Of a DNA stretch of 64,000 nucleotides, positions 9,704 to 17,825 are shown one piece after another (position 1 is the first letter of the stretch; every line of letters begins with the position of its first letter). This DNA comes from Anaerolineae bacterium UTCFX1 (lineage in GTDB: Bacteria > Chloroflexota > Anaerolineae > Anaerolineales > Villigracilaceae). Below the pieces are notes generated by a model. That model saw nothing but the letters and a program-made list of their open reading frames with translations. It was not told the origin of the DNA and made no database searches. The translations under genes were made by a program, and so were the position numbers. The stretch covers positions 248,001-312,000 of the forward strand of contig MWTB01000004.1 of the NCBI GenBank assembly GCA_002050275.1, given 5' to 3'.

Positions 9704-11050
9704 ATGCACAAACCGCCTCTCGCCATTCGCATCATCGTCGCACTGATCGTTCTTTCCACCATTGGATATTACGCGTTCCGTTCACTCGCGCCTGCTGAAA
9801 ACAGTCAACTCAAAGCCTCAGGCACGATCGAATCGGTGATCGTGAACGTCTCGCCGGAGATGGCTGGCAAAGTGAAGGAAGTTCTTGTGGATGAAGGTCA
9901 GCCTGTCAAGACGGGAGACCCGCTTCTTTCTCTCGACGGGGGACTGCTCGCCGCCCAACGAGCCGTCGCGTCCGCCCAGTTTGACTCTGCCAACGCCGCC
10001 CTCAACACTGCCTCCGCCGCGTATGCAACCGCGCAACAACAATACGATGTGACTCTCAATAACGCGCTCGCGCAAGAACAACTCACGCGGACAAACGATT
10101 GGCGCGCAACGAATCCGACGGAGTTCAACCAGCCCGCTTGGTACTTCTCAAAAGCGGAACGTCTCGCCGCCGCGCAAGCCGATGTGGATTCGAGTCTCGC
10201 CGCATTGAAAGACGCGCAAGAAAACCTGAATGATATTCAGAAAAGCGCCAGCAGTTCGCATTTTCTTGATTTGGAAGCGACTCTCTCTCAAACACGCACT
10301 GCTTTTCAAAATGCGAAGGCGGCGTACGACAAAACCTCAGGCGCGTCGAATGGACAAGACTTACGCGATGCGGCGCAGATTGTCCTTGACGATGCCAAAC
10401 TCGCGCTCGATGACGCTCAAACCGATTATGAAGACGCCCTCTCAACCGACGCCGCCGCAGACATCCTCGAGGCGCGCGCGAAAGTCGCTGTTGCGCAGGA
10501 AATTTACAACACCGCAGTGGACAATTTGCGCTCCCTGCAAACCGGCGCGGACTCGCCGCAAGTCACTGCCGCGAGCAAGGTTCTTGAACAAGCCAAAGCC
10601 GCCATGGAACAGGCGCAAGCCGCGGTGGACACCGCCCAAGCCAATCTCGACCTCATTGATACGCAGATCGCCAAACTCACCGTGTACGCGCCGATGGATG
10701 GCGTCATCCTCACGCGCAACGTTGAACCTGGCGAGTTTGTCCAGCTTGGGGCGGTGGCGCTTGCGATGGCTGATTTGAATAACCTCACCATCACCGTCTA
10801 TGTTCCAGAGACGCGTTTGAACGAGATCAAACTTTGGCAAGAAGCCACTGTCACGATTGATGTCGCTTCGGGTGAAAGCCCCGTCTTCACCGCCGAAATC
10901 GTCCACATCGCCGACCAAGCCGAGTTCACCCCGCGCAACGTCCAAACCGTGGAAGGGCGCAGTTCGACGGTCTACGCCGTCAAATTGAAGGTGACAGATT
11001 CCGATGGCAAATTGAAGATCGGTATGCCTGCGGATGTGGCGTTTAAGTGA
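9704..11050 (+). CDS. HlyD/EmrA-type membrane fusion protein
   Basis: Periplasmic or extracytoplasmic adaptor subunit of an export pump, 448 residues. One N-terminal membrane anchor (AIRIIVALIVLSTIGYYAF), a first half-lipoyl segment (GTIESVIVNVSPEMAGKVKE), a long Ala/Gln-rich coiled coil (about 80-310), a second half-lipoyl (KLTVYAPMDGVILTRNVEPG) and a beta-barrel. ATG 9704 follows AAGGAG; an upstream TTG in frame is ignored. Such adaptors usually bridge to an outer membrane, so its presence in a Chloroflexota-type genome is a point of interest. Confidence 0.92.
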   Translation: MHKPPLAIRIIVALIVLSTIGYYAFRSLAPAENSQLKASGTIESVIVNVSPEMAGKVKEVLVDEGQPVKTGDPLLSLDGGLLAAQRAVASAQFDSANAALNTASAAYATAQQQYDVTLNNALAQEQLTRTNDWRATNPTEFNQPAWYFSKAERLAAAQADVDSSLAALKDAQENLNDIQKSASSSHFLDLEATLSQTRTAFQNAKAAYDKTSGASNGQDLRDAAQIVLDDAKLALDDAQTDYEDALSTDAAADILEARAKVAVAQEIYNTAVDNLRSLQTGADSPQVTAASKVLEQAKAAMEQAQAAVDTAQANLDLIDTQIAKLTVYAPMDGVILTRNVEPGEFVQLGAVALAMADLNNLTITVYVPETRLNEIKLWQEATVTIDVASGESPVFTAEIVHIADQAEFTPRNVQTVEGRSSTVYAVKLKVTDSDGKLKIGMPADVAFK

Positions 11051-11073
11051 AAGTCGCAAGTCAAAGGTCAAAG
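11045..11073. repeat. Heptad repeat, left flank of the four-helix-bundle gene
   Basis: Units GTCGCAA, GTCAAAG, GTCAAAG, GTCG begin at the hlyD stop codon. The copy at 11537-11565 is the inverted match, so the two arms could pair across the gene. Confidence 0.8.
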
Positions 11074-11118
11074 GTCGATTGATGAACGTCAAAATTATTC
11101 GAAAAGGAGAAAATAACA

Positions 11119-11529
11119 ATGGCTGGTATCACTCGTTTTGAAGAGATTGAGGCTTGGAAGACTGCACGGCAATTGACCAATATGATTTATGCGTTGAGCA
11201 ATCAAACGGGCTTCAATCGAGATTTTGGTTTACGTGACCAGATTCGTCGCGCAAGCGTTTCTGTGATGAGTAACATTGCCGAAGGGTTTGAGAGTCGCAC
11301 TGACATTCAATTCATCAATTATCTTGGAATGGCGAAAGCGTCGGCTGGCGAGGCGCGAGCGCAACTCTACGTGGCTCTCGATCAAAATTACATTGCTGAA
11401 GAACAATTTAAAGACGCTTATGCCTTGGCTCAGACATGCGCGCGTCAAATTTCAAAATTCATTACCTATCTCGAATCCAACCCGCGTAAACGTCGCATTT
11501 CCGATGACGAAGCAGACTACGAAGTTTAA
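11119..11529 (+). CDS. Four-helix-bundle protein (23S rRNA intervening-sequence / S23 family)
   Basis: A 136-residue all-helical protein of the S23/IVP family (PF05635), related to the Avd accessory protein of diversity-generating retroelements. It has the typical opening FEEIEAWKTARQLTNMIY and the conserved LRDQIRRASVSVMSNIAEGF. Members were first found inside intervening sequences of 23S rRNA genes; their function is unclear. RBS AAAGGAG before ATG 11119. It interrupts an exporter operon and is bracketed by inverted heptad repeats, which suggests that it arrived as a cassette (inference). Confidence 0.92.
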   Translation: MAGITRFEEIEAWKTARQLTNMIYALSNQTGFNRDFGLRDQIRRASVSVMSNIAEGFESRTDIQFINYLGMAKASAGEARAQLYVALDQNYIAEEQFKDAYALAQTCARQISKFITYLESNPRKRRISDDEADYEV

Positions 11530-11536
11530 CGATCAC

Positions 11537-11565
11537 CCGACCTTTGACCTTTGACTTTTGACCCA
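11537..11565. repeat. Heptad repeat, right flank of the four-helix-bundle gene
   Basis: CGACCTTTGACCTTTGACTT and onward, inverted relative to 11045-11073. It ends at the base before the next ATG (11566) and leaves that gene with no visible ribosome-binding site. Confidence 0.8.
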
Positions 11566-12645
11566 ATGAATTTCAACCCAACAATGAATAACCTCCTTGT
11601 CTCCGCCTCCAACCTCAAAAAACACTTCGGCGATACCCGCGCCGTGGACGATGTTTCCCTGCAAATCAAAGCAGGCGAAATCTACGGACTCGTCGGCGCG
11701 GACGGCGCGGGGAAGACGACGACGATGCGTCTCCTCGTCGGCGCACTCAAAGCGGACGCGGGTGAAGCGGTCATTTGTGGATATGACATTAATAAGCAGA
11801 CCGAACAAGCCCGCGCGCAGTTCGGATATCTCTCACAGCGTTTCTCTCTCTACGAAGATTTGACCGTTCTTGAAAACATCCGCTTCTTCGCCGAAGCGCG
11901 CGGATTGAAATCCAACGAGTGGCTTCCGCGTTCGCTGGAGATTCTCGAATTCGTCGGTCTCGAAAAGTTCAAAGACCGCCGCACAGGTCAACTTTCTGGC
12001 GGGATGAAGCAAAAATTGGGATTGGCGTCCGCACTTGTTACAAAACCAAGAGTTTTACTACTCGATGAACCAACAACAGGAGTTGATCCTGTCACACGTC
12101 AAGACTTTTGGCAGCTTGTTATCAAACTCGTTTCGCAATCCAAAAAATTAACCGCTAAGAACGCAAAGAGCGCGAAGCCTGCATTGACCGAGGTCGAAGT
12201 AGAACAACAGAATCTTAGCGAGCGTAGCGCGCTTCGCGGTTCAAAGATTTCTGAAATTGAAGAAGGTGTTGCCGTATTAATCAGCACGCCTTATATGGAT
12301 GAGGCATCAAGATGTCACCGAGTCGGACTTATGAAGAGCGGAAAAATCATTGCCGAAGATACGCCGTCGAATCTGCGCGCGCGACTGAATAATCGCGTGC
12401 TTGAATTGCGCGGCTCGCCGTTGAACGTCCTTCGCCATGTTGCGAACAAAGATCAAGATGTCGAAGACGTGCAGGCGTTCGGAGATCGTCTGCACATCCG
12501 CGTGGGGGAGAGAAAGGCTGACGATGTGCTGAGCAGGTTGAAGTCCGCGATACGAAGCGAGGGCGGACGCGTGGATGAACTCCGCGCGGTGAGTCCCGTT
12601 CTCGAAGATGTCTTCATCGCGCTGTCGGAGTCGAACCATGAGTGA
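11566..12645 (+). CDS. ABC transporter ATP-binding protein (exporter, first ATPase)
   Basis: Drives the ABC-2 exporter. Of about 359 residues: Walker A GADGAGKTTTMRLL, signature LSGGMKQKLGLASAL, Walker B RVLLLDEPTTGVDP and switch STPYMDEASRC. Between the D-loop region and the switch His segment there is an insert of about 35 residues (TAKNAKSAKPALTEVEVEQQ onward) encoded by a palindromic nonad repeat. The start is unsure: ATG 11566 or ATG 11584, neither with a clear RBS, because the heptad repeat abuts the gene. The switch region reads STPYMDEA rather than carrying the usual histidine. It overlaps the second ATPase by eight bases. Confidence 0.9.
   Translation: MNFNPTMNNLLVSASNLKKHFGDTRAVDDVSLQIKAGEIYGLVGADGAGKTTTMRLLVGALKADAGEAVICGYDINKQTEQARAQFGYLSQRFSLYEDLTVLENIRFFAEARGLKSNEWLPRSLEILEFVGLEKFKDRRTGQLSGGMKQKLGLASALVTKPRVLLLDEPTTGVDPVTRQDFWQLVIKLVSQSKKLTAKNAKSAKPALTEVEVEQQNLSERSALRGSKISEIEEGVAVLISTPYMDEASRCHRVGLMKSGKIIAEDTPSNLRARLNNRVLELRGSPLNVLRHVANKDQDVEDVQAFGDRLHIRVGERKADDVLSRLKSAIRSEGGRVDELRAVSPVLEDVFIALSESNHE
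12149..12242. repeat. In-frame palindromic nonad (9-bp) repeat inside the ABC ATPase
   Basis: Left arm ACCGCTAAGAACGCAAAGAG (continuing CGCGAAGCC) with 9-bp units; right arm is its approximate inverse (CGTAGCGCGCTTCGCGGTT). The centre resembles the CTTCGAC...CTCAGGG element seen at 25192 and 54253. Nine bases equal three codons, so the arm reads AKNAKSAK. Confidence 0.8.
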
Positions 12646-13546
12646 TGCGGTCATCCAAGTTAAAAATCTCACGCGGCGCTTCGGCGAATTCGTCGCAGTG
12701 GATCACATCAACTTTGAAGTGGGCGCGGGCGAAGTCGTCGGCTATCTCGGTCCGAACGGATCGGGCAAGACGACGACGATCCGCATGTTGCTCGGACTGC
12801 TCGAACCCAGCGACGGCAACGCGACCGTGTTGGGATTCGACGCGTTCAAACAAAGCGAACAAGTGCGAGCGCGCGCGGGATACATGTCGCAAAAATTTGC
12901 AATCTATGATGACCTGACCGTGCTGGAAAATTTGACGTTTTACGGCGGCGTCTATGGGATCACCGACAAAACCCGCATCGCGCGGACGTTGGAACTGGTC
13001 GGCTTGCGCGGGCATGACTCCACACTGACGCGGACTCTCTCGGCGGGCTGGCGTCAGCGACTCGCGTTGGGCATCGCGCTCGTGCATGAACCGAAATTAT
13101 TGTTCCTCGATGAACCGACTTCAGGCGTTGACCCCACCGCCCGCCGCGCTTTTTGGGATCTGATCTATCAACTCGCTGAAAACGGCGTGACGATTTTGGT
13201 CACCACGCATTATATGGACGAAGCCGAATACTGCGAGCGCGTCGGCATTATGCGCGATGGAAAATTGCTCGCCATGGATACGCCCTCGAATCTGAAAAAG
13301 AACATCATCGCGGGCGACGTGTGGGAAGTCTATGCTGATCCGTTGGAAAAAGGTTTGGAAGTGTTGCCTGATGTGGATGGCGTGCTAAGCGTCTCGCTGG
13401 CGGGGGATCATTTGAGGACGATCGTGGAAAGGGGAATGAAGAAAGATGATTTGGTGAAGGGGTTAAAGGGGAAGAATTTGAATGTTCGTGATGTTGTTGT
13501 CGGCGAGCCGACGCTGGAGGATGTGTTTATTTCGTTGGCACGATGA
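12638..13546 (+). CDS. ABC transporter ATP-binding protein (exporter, second ATPase)
   Basis: A 302-residue ATPase with Walker A GPNGSGKTTTIRMLLG, a variant signature LSAGWRQRLALGIAL, Walker B KLLFLDEPTSGVDP and switch TTHYMDEAEYC. ATG 12638 overlaps the end of the previous gene (ATGAGTGA), typical of tight coupling. Together with the first ATPase it forms the pair seen fused in YbhF-type exporters. It has no insert, which makes the insert in its sister stand out. Last gene of the tetR-led operon. Confidence 0.93.
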   Translation: MSDAVIQVKNLTRRFGEFVAVDHINFEVGAGEVVGYLGPNGSGKTTTIRMLLGLLEPSDGNATVLGFDAFKQSEQVRARAGYMSQKFAIYDDLTVLENLTFYGGVYGITDKTRIARTLELVGLRGHDSTLTRTLSAGWRQRLALGIALVHEPKLLFLDEPTSGVDPTARRAFWDLIYQLAENGVTILVTTHYMDEAEYCERVGIMRDGKLLAMDTPSNLKKNIIAGDVWEVYADPLEKGLEVLPDVDGVLSVSLAGDHLRTIVERGMKKDDLVKGLKGKNLNVRDVVVGEPTLEDVFISLAR

Positions 13547-13615
13547 AAGAGCTAGGTTGAGAAAGTAGTATAAAACCGAATAGCAATATCTATAAATTAT
13601 TTTTAACTGTTGGAT

Positions 13616-13671
13616 TGTCATTTCGACGAGTGAAGCGAGGAGAAATCTGAGTTAGCCATTGATCAGATTTC
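13616..13671. repeat. REP-like element (TCATTTCGACGAG... type)
   Basis: Begins TGTCATTTCGACGAGTGAAG and contains the inverted pair AGAAATCTGA / TCAGATTTCT. This resembles a dispersed intergenic repeat found in many bacteria. Otherwise 13547-13693 holds no gene. Confidence 0.6.
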
Positions 13672-13693
13672 TACCCTTATAGAAATTCCGTAA

Positions 13694-13722
13694 TTGACAC
13701 GAACGCCTGTCGGGAGTATAGT
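13694..13722 (+). promoter_or_regulatory. Promoter of the heme-copper oxidase operon
   Basis: TTGACA (13694-13699), 17 bp, TATAGT (13717-13722). A clean sigma-70-type promoter 47 bp before the subunit II start. Confidence 0.8.
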
Positions 13723-13768
13723 GACAAACGTAATCTCACTATTTCAGTCTAATTAAGGAGCATACCGC

Positions 13769-14293
13769 ATGACCCAGAAAGATATTCTGATTCTCTTTCT
13801 TGTCCTCAGCGCCATCTGGACAGCCATTTGGTTCAAAGTCATTCTTAGCATTCCTAACATTCAACCAGAGGAAGAAGTGACGGCGAACGCCAACACCCTG
13901 CGGCGACGGCTGGCTTTTCCAATGATCGCCACGCTAGTCATTCTACTAACGGCGGTTCTTTATTGGTCGCCCTACCCCATCTTCCGCGAGCGTACCATCG
14001 GCAAGCCCGAAGTGACGGTTAACGTCAACTCGTTTCAATGGGGTTGGATTCTCGACACGGATACGCTTCCAGTTCATAAGGTCATAGAATTTAATGTCAC
14101 CAGCAGAGATGTAAATCACGGCTTTGCGATCTACAATTCGGAGGGTCGCCTCGTCGCGCAAACGCAAGCCATGCCCGGATATGTTAATAAGTTGATCTTC
14201 AAATTCGACGAACCGGGCGAATACACAATTCGCTGTCTCGAATATTGCGGGGTCAGCCATCATGTTATGCTTGCCACGTTCACAGTGGATTAG
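13769..14293 (+). CDS. Heme-copper oxidase subunit II (CuA domain)
   Basis: Takes electrons from a soluble donor through a dinuclear CuA centre and passes them to subunit I. The 174 residues hold two membrane helices (about 5-25 and 47-67) and a cupredoxin domain with VNHGFAIY (first CuA His) and RCLEYCGVSHHVM (two Cys, Glu, His, Met), so all CuA ligands are present. RBS AAGGAG before ATG 13769. Subunit I follows after 30 bp. No cytochrome c domain is fused to it, and no subunit III is encoded here. Confidence 0.92.
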   Translation: MTQKDILILFLVLSAIWTAIWFKVILSIPNIQPEEEVTANANTLRRRLAFPMIATLVILLTAVLYWSPYPIFRERTIGKPEVTVNVNSFQWGWILDTDTLPVHKVIEFNVTSRDVNHGFAIYNSEGRLVAQTQAMPGYVNKLIFKFDEPGEYTIRCLEYCGVSHHVMLATFTVD

Positions 14294-14323
14294 CGGGTTC
14301 TATCAAACAGAGGAGAATAAGAA

Positions 14324-15808
14324 ATGAGCGATCATTCCATTGACGGTCCAGCCTACGGATCGGAAAATCGTCCCATCTTGCGGATCGCGCTGGTTTATAT
14401 GCTGACCGGCTTTGTGATCTTCTTGATCATGGGCATCTTAGGATTAATCATGCGGCTGGATCATGCCGGCTGGTGGGTCATTTCGCCCAATTGGTTCTAT
14501 CGAATCATGACGCTGCACGGGGCGGGCATGGTGGCGTCTTTATTGATGGCGGCGTTGGGCGGCATCATCGCTATCTTAAATCGAACTGTCAAATTAAGCG
14601 CGCGCTGGCTTTGGTCGGCTTACGTCGTCTATTCGCTGAGCGTTCCGTTTCTGTTGTACGCAGTGTTAATCGGCGGATTTTCCGGCGGCTGGACGGCGCT
14701 CGATCCGTTGCCCTATCACGGCATGACCTGGAGCAAATCGGCGGGCGTGATGATGTACGTCACCTTTCTCGCTGTCGGAGTCGGCTTCTTGATTTATTGC
14801 GTTCACATCTTCGACGCGGTGCGTCGCAAGGCGGGAGGCGTGCGTCGCGCTTTAGCATGGGAAGTGATCTTCTCGCGCAAATCCAACCCGCAACCCTACG
14901 AACCGGAAGTTGCCGAATTAGCGGCAATCGCCACGGCGATTATCGGCATCGTAACCGTCATCGGCGGCGTGCTCGTGCTTGCACCGCTCTTCGCCGAAGC
15001 GGCGGGATTGGTGGATCACGTCAACCCGCTTTACTCGAAGAACTTCATCATGCTCTTCGGGCATTCAATCGCCAACGTCACCATTTATATCGCGGTCGCG
15101 CTGGTTTACGGGCTTCTGCCGGTGTACACAAAACGCGGCGGACATACGACCAAGTTCGTCGCGCTGGCGTGGAATTTTACGATCATCCTCGTCCTCACTC
15201 CGCCGCCGCATCACTTGTATCAAGATTTCGCGCAACCGCTGGGTTTGGCGATCATCGGACAAGTCGCTTCATGGTCTATCGCGCCCTCGGTTTTGCTCCT
15301 CACCATTCTCGGCAACCTATCTTATATTTATCGCAGCGGAATGCGCTGGGCGGTGCCATCGGTGATGATCGCGCTCGGCTTTTGGGGCTGGGTCTTCGGC
15401 GGCATCGGCGGGACGATTGACTCCGCCATCCCTGCCAATCAACTGTTGCACAACACACTCTGGGTGCCGGCGCACTTCCACGCCTATTATCTGCTCGGCG
15501 TGACGACCTTCGTTTGGGGTTATCTCTTCTACCTCATCAGCGATTTAAGCGGCGTGCGCGAAAAAGCCAGCACCAAGATTGCGGCTTGGCTGTACGGCAT
15601 CGCCGGCGCCGGCTTCTTGCTTGTCTTCTTTTTCTCCGGCGCCGATAGCATTCCGCGCCGCTATGCCGTTCATCTGCCCGAATGGAATTTGTACGCGGCA
15701 ATCGCCGTGCCGTTCGTGCTTCTAACCATCTTCAGCCTGCTCTGGATTATCGCGGATATGATTCGCGGGCTTCGCGGCGCGTGGCGCAACACCGGCGCGA
15801 CGAAATAA
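14324..15808 (+). CDS. Heme-copper oxidase subunit I, B-family-like, lacking the active-site Tyr
   Basis: Catalytic membrane subunit of 494 residues with about 12-13 helices. Metal ligands are all present: His65 (TLHGAG, low-spin heme), His247 (FGHSIAN), His296-His297 (PPPHHLYQDF) and His384/His386 (PAHFHAYY). The layout matches the ba3/B family. The residue four after His247 is Asn251, where oxygen reductases of the A and B families have the His-linked Tyr (HPxVY). Tyr loss is typical of nitric oxide reductases in this superfamily, so NO reduction is a real alternative to O2 reduction (inference). RBS AGAGGAG before ATG 14324. Confidence 0.9.
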   Translation: MSDHSIDGPAYGSENRPILRIALVYMLTGFVIFLIMGILGLIMRLDHAGWWVISPNWFYRIMTLHGAGMVASLLMAALGGIIAILNRTVKLSARWLWSAYVVYSLSVPFLLYAVLIGGFSGGWTALDPLPYHGMTWSKSAGVMMYVTFLAVGVGFLIYCVHIFDAVRRKAGGVRRALAWEVIFSRKSNPQPYEPEVAELAAIATAIIGIVTVIGGVLVLAPLFAEAAGLVDHVNPLYSKNFIMLFGHSIANVTIYIAVALVYGLLPVYTKRGGHTTKFVALAWNFTIILVLTPPPHHLYQDFAQPLGLAIIGQVASWSIAPSVLLLTILGNLSYIYRSGMRWAVPSVMIALGFWGWVFGGIGGTIDSAIPANQLLHNTLWVPAHFHAYYLLGVTTFVWGYLFYLISDLSGVREKASTKIAAWLYGIAGAGFLLVFFFSGADSIPRRYAVHLPEWNLYAAIAVPFVLLTIFSLLWIIADMIRGLRGAWRNTGATK

Positions 15809-15813
15809 GAGGC

Positions 15814-16473
15814 ATGGCGACTCAAAATTCAGATAATCGTTCGTGGCTGCGAGAATGGTCGGCTTGGCTGGCAGGAATGTTCGTCTTCGCTATCGCGGTT
15901 TTGCCGCCTTTCGGCGAAATCGTTGACGTTTCATTTTCGGCGCATATGCTGCAGCACATGCTGTTGACGATGGTCAGCGCGCCGTTGCTGGCTTACGCCT
16001 GGCCCCTGATGTATCGCGGCTCAGAGCCGTCCCGCTTTATGCTCGCGCTCAACAAACTGACGCGTCCCGCCGCCGCCTTAATCACTTCCGCCGTCGGCAT
16101 TTGGGTCTGGCACATTCCGCAACTTTACGACATTGCTTTAGAAAACGAATTTCTGCACACACTCGAACACGTCGTCTTTCTCTTCGCCTTCATCGTCTTT
16201 TGGCGACCGCTGATGAACAATCGCGCCGTCGGCGGCTATTTGAAAAGCAACGAAGGGCGCGTACTGTACTTGACGATCGGCATGTTCACCACTGGATTAT
16301 TGGCGGCATACATCACGTTTGCCAAGCATTTGATTTACATGCACTACGCCCCGCTCGAAGTCGGCGTCCGCTCGCCGCTGGTAGATCAGCAATTGGGCGG
16401 CGCCTACATGCTCGTCATCGGCACGATCGCCATGGTCGCCGCTATCCTGCTGACGTTGCGCGACGACCCGTAA
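15814..16473 (+). CDS. ctaG: CtaG-family cytochrome oxidase assembly protein
   Basis: A 219-residue polytopic membrane protein of the Caa3_CtaG family (PF09678), needed for assembly of caa3-type oxidases in Bacillus and thought to help deliver copper. It has the conserved HMLQHMLLTMVSAPLLA and HTLEHVVFLFAFIVFWRPL segments, with His pairs in helices, and six or seven helices. ATG 15814 lies five bases after the subunit I stop, so it is cotranscribed and specific to this enzyme. A terminator follows. Confidence 0.88.
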   Translation: MATQNSDNRSWLREWSAWLAGMFVFAIAVLPPFGEIVDVSFSAHMLQHMLLTMVSAPLLAYAWPLMYRGSEPSRFMLALNKLTRPAAALITSAVGIWVWHIPQLYDIALENEFLHTLEHVVFLFAFIVFWRPLMNNRAVGGYLKSNEGRVLYLTIGMFTTGLLAAYITFAKHLIYMHYAPLEVGVRSPLVDQQLGGAYMLVIGTIAMVAAILLTLRDDP

Positions 16474-16480
16474 AGCAAAA

Positions 16481-16505
16481 GGGGCTGTCCTTTTTGGAGA
16501 GCCCC
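16481..16505. terminator. Terminator hairpin between ctaG and dinB
   Basis: GGGGCT / AGCCCC stem around a T-rich loop, just downstream of the ctaG stop. It overlaps the dinB stop codon, so it may serve both convergent genes. Confidence 0.6.
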
Positions 16506-17683
16506 TACATCTTTCCAATCGCATCCTGACCGAATTTCTCTCGCAACGCATCCACCGCTTCTTGTAATTTACGCGACCTTTCATTATCTCCATCCCACAA
16601 GCCGAGTTGACGAATTGGCGCGCCGAGCCCGCTCACGCCGACGCCGATGAGACGCACAAATTGATTCGATTTACGGACCGCCTTCAATAGACTCAGCGCA
16701 GTTCTTGCAATTTCATCCTCTTGATCGGTGCGGCGGCTCAACGTTTTCTGCCGCGTCGCTGTGGTGAAATCGGGCCAGCGGATCTTCAACTTGATCGTCG
16801 AACCCGTCAATTCGCTTTCTCGCAACTGTCGCGCCACCTCCGCTGACTGCTCACGCACAGTTTTCTCCAGTGTTTTATCATCGCGCACATCGCGTGAAAA
16901 CGTGAGCTCCTGACTGATGGATTTCGTCTCGCGCTCAGTGACAACGGGGCGCGCGTCAATCCCTTTGGCATGACGCGCAAGCTCACGCCCATTCTCGCCG
17001 AACAAACGGATCAAATCTTCTTCGCGCCACTTCGCAATATCGCCGATCGTGTGGATGCCTAATTCCGCGAGTCGCTTGGATGTTTTCGGACCGACTCCCC
17101 ACAACATGTCCGCAGGCAGTGGATTCAAAAACGCCGCCTCTTCGCCCGGCGGGACGACTGTCACCGCGTTGGGCGGCTCAGTCCGCCCGTCGGCTTTGAT
17201 ACGCTTCAGCGCGAGCGCTTTACCCACCTCGGTGGCGATCTTCGCCACAAGTTTGTTCGACGCGATCCCGATCGAGCAGGGAAGATGCAACTCGTCGCGG
17301 ATGCGAGCCTGTAGTCCGTGGGCGATGCGTTGTGAATCGTCTTGAATATCTGAAATGTCGAGGAAGGCCTCGTCAATTGAGATTTGCTCGACCAACGCAG
17401 TCAAGTCGTGTAATCGTTCCATCGCCTGACGTGAGACTTCGCGATACGCGCCATGTCGTCCCGGAACGACGATCAAGCCCGGGTTGAGCCGCAACGCCTG
17501 ACTCATCGGCATAGCGCTGCGTACGCCGTTGCGTCTTGCCGCATAGGAACAGGATGCGACCACGCCTCTTTCTTCGGGCTTGCCGCCGACCGCAAAGGCT
17601 TTGCCGCGCAGGCTCGGATCGCGCGTTTCTTCTACAGAGCAGAAGAACGCGTCAAGGTCGAGGTGCAGAATTATTCTTGACAT
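16505..17683 (-). CDS. dinB: DNA polymerase IV (DinB, Y family)
   Basis: Translesion polymerase, 392 residues. Catalytic carboxylates lie in IILHLDLDAFFCSVEE and SIDEAFLDIS; the thumb has LPADMLWGVGPKTSKRLAEL and the little finger follows. Length is normal; no C-terminal beta-clamp peptide was clearly identified. ATG 17683 lies six bases after TATAAT (complement of 17690-17695), so the mRNA is probably leaderless. No LexA-type box was recognised. Confidence 0.95.
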   Translation of the reverse strand: MSRIILHLDLDAFFCSVEETRDPSLRGKAFAVGGKPEERGVVASCSYAARRNGVRSAMPMSQALRLNPGLIVVPGRHGAYREVSRQAMERLHDLTALVEQISIDEAFLDISDIQDDSQRIAHGLQARIRDELHLPCSIGIASNKLVAKIATEVGKALALKRIKADGRTEPPNAVTVVPPGEEAAFLNPLPADMLWGVGPKTSKRLAELGIHTIGDIAKWREEDLIRLFGENGRELARHAKGIDARPVVTERETKSISQELTFSRDVRDDKTLEKTVREQSAEVARQLRESELTGSTIKLKIRWPDFTTATRQKTLSRRTDQEDEIARTALSLLKAVRKSNQFVRLIGVGVSGLGAPIRQLGLWDGDNERSRKLQEAVDALREKFGQDAIGKM

Positions 17684-17689
17684 GGCTGT

Positions 17690-17695
17690 ATTATA
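17690..17695 (-). promoter_or_regulatory. -10 box for leaderless dinB
   Basis: TATAAT on the minus strand, six bases before the ATG. No Shine-Dalgarno sequence fits in the space. Confidence 0.65.
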
Positions 17696-17721
17696 AAGAG
17701 AAAAGGGTCATTCAATCTATA

Positions 17722-17750
17722 TTGAACATTTGTTAAAGAAAAGTTATACT
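17722..17750 (+). promoter_or_regulatory. Promoter of the large NBR1-domain gene
   Basis: TTGAAC (17722-17727), 17 bp, TATACT (17745-17750). It gives a leader of about 70 bases. Confidence 0.75.
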
Positions 17751-17825
17751 AGAGACGCGCAGCCGTTGAAGAACTATCTGACGATTGTATCGTCGCACTT
17801 GGATGAAGATGAAGAGGAGAAGCCT

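Noticed and set aside
10442..11119. 225-codon minus-strand frame over the hlyD end
   Set aside because: The opposite strand encodes the conserved HlyD lipoyl and barrel segments; the composition here is typical antisense.
14473..15420. 315-codon frame inside the heme-copper subunit I gene
   Set aside because: It overlaps intact metal-ligand motifs in the real frame and has no RBS or recognisable domain.
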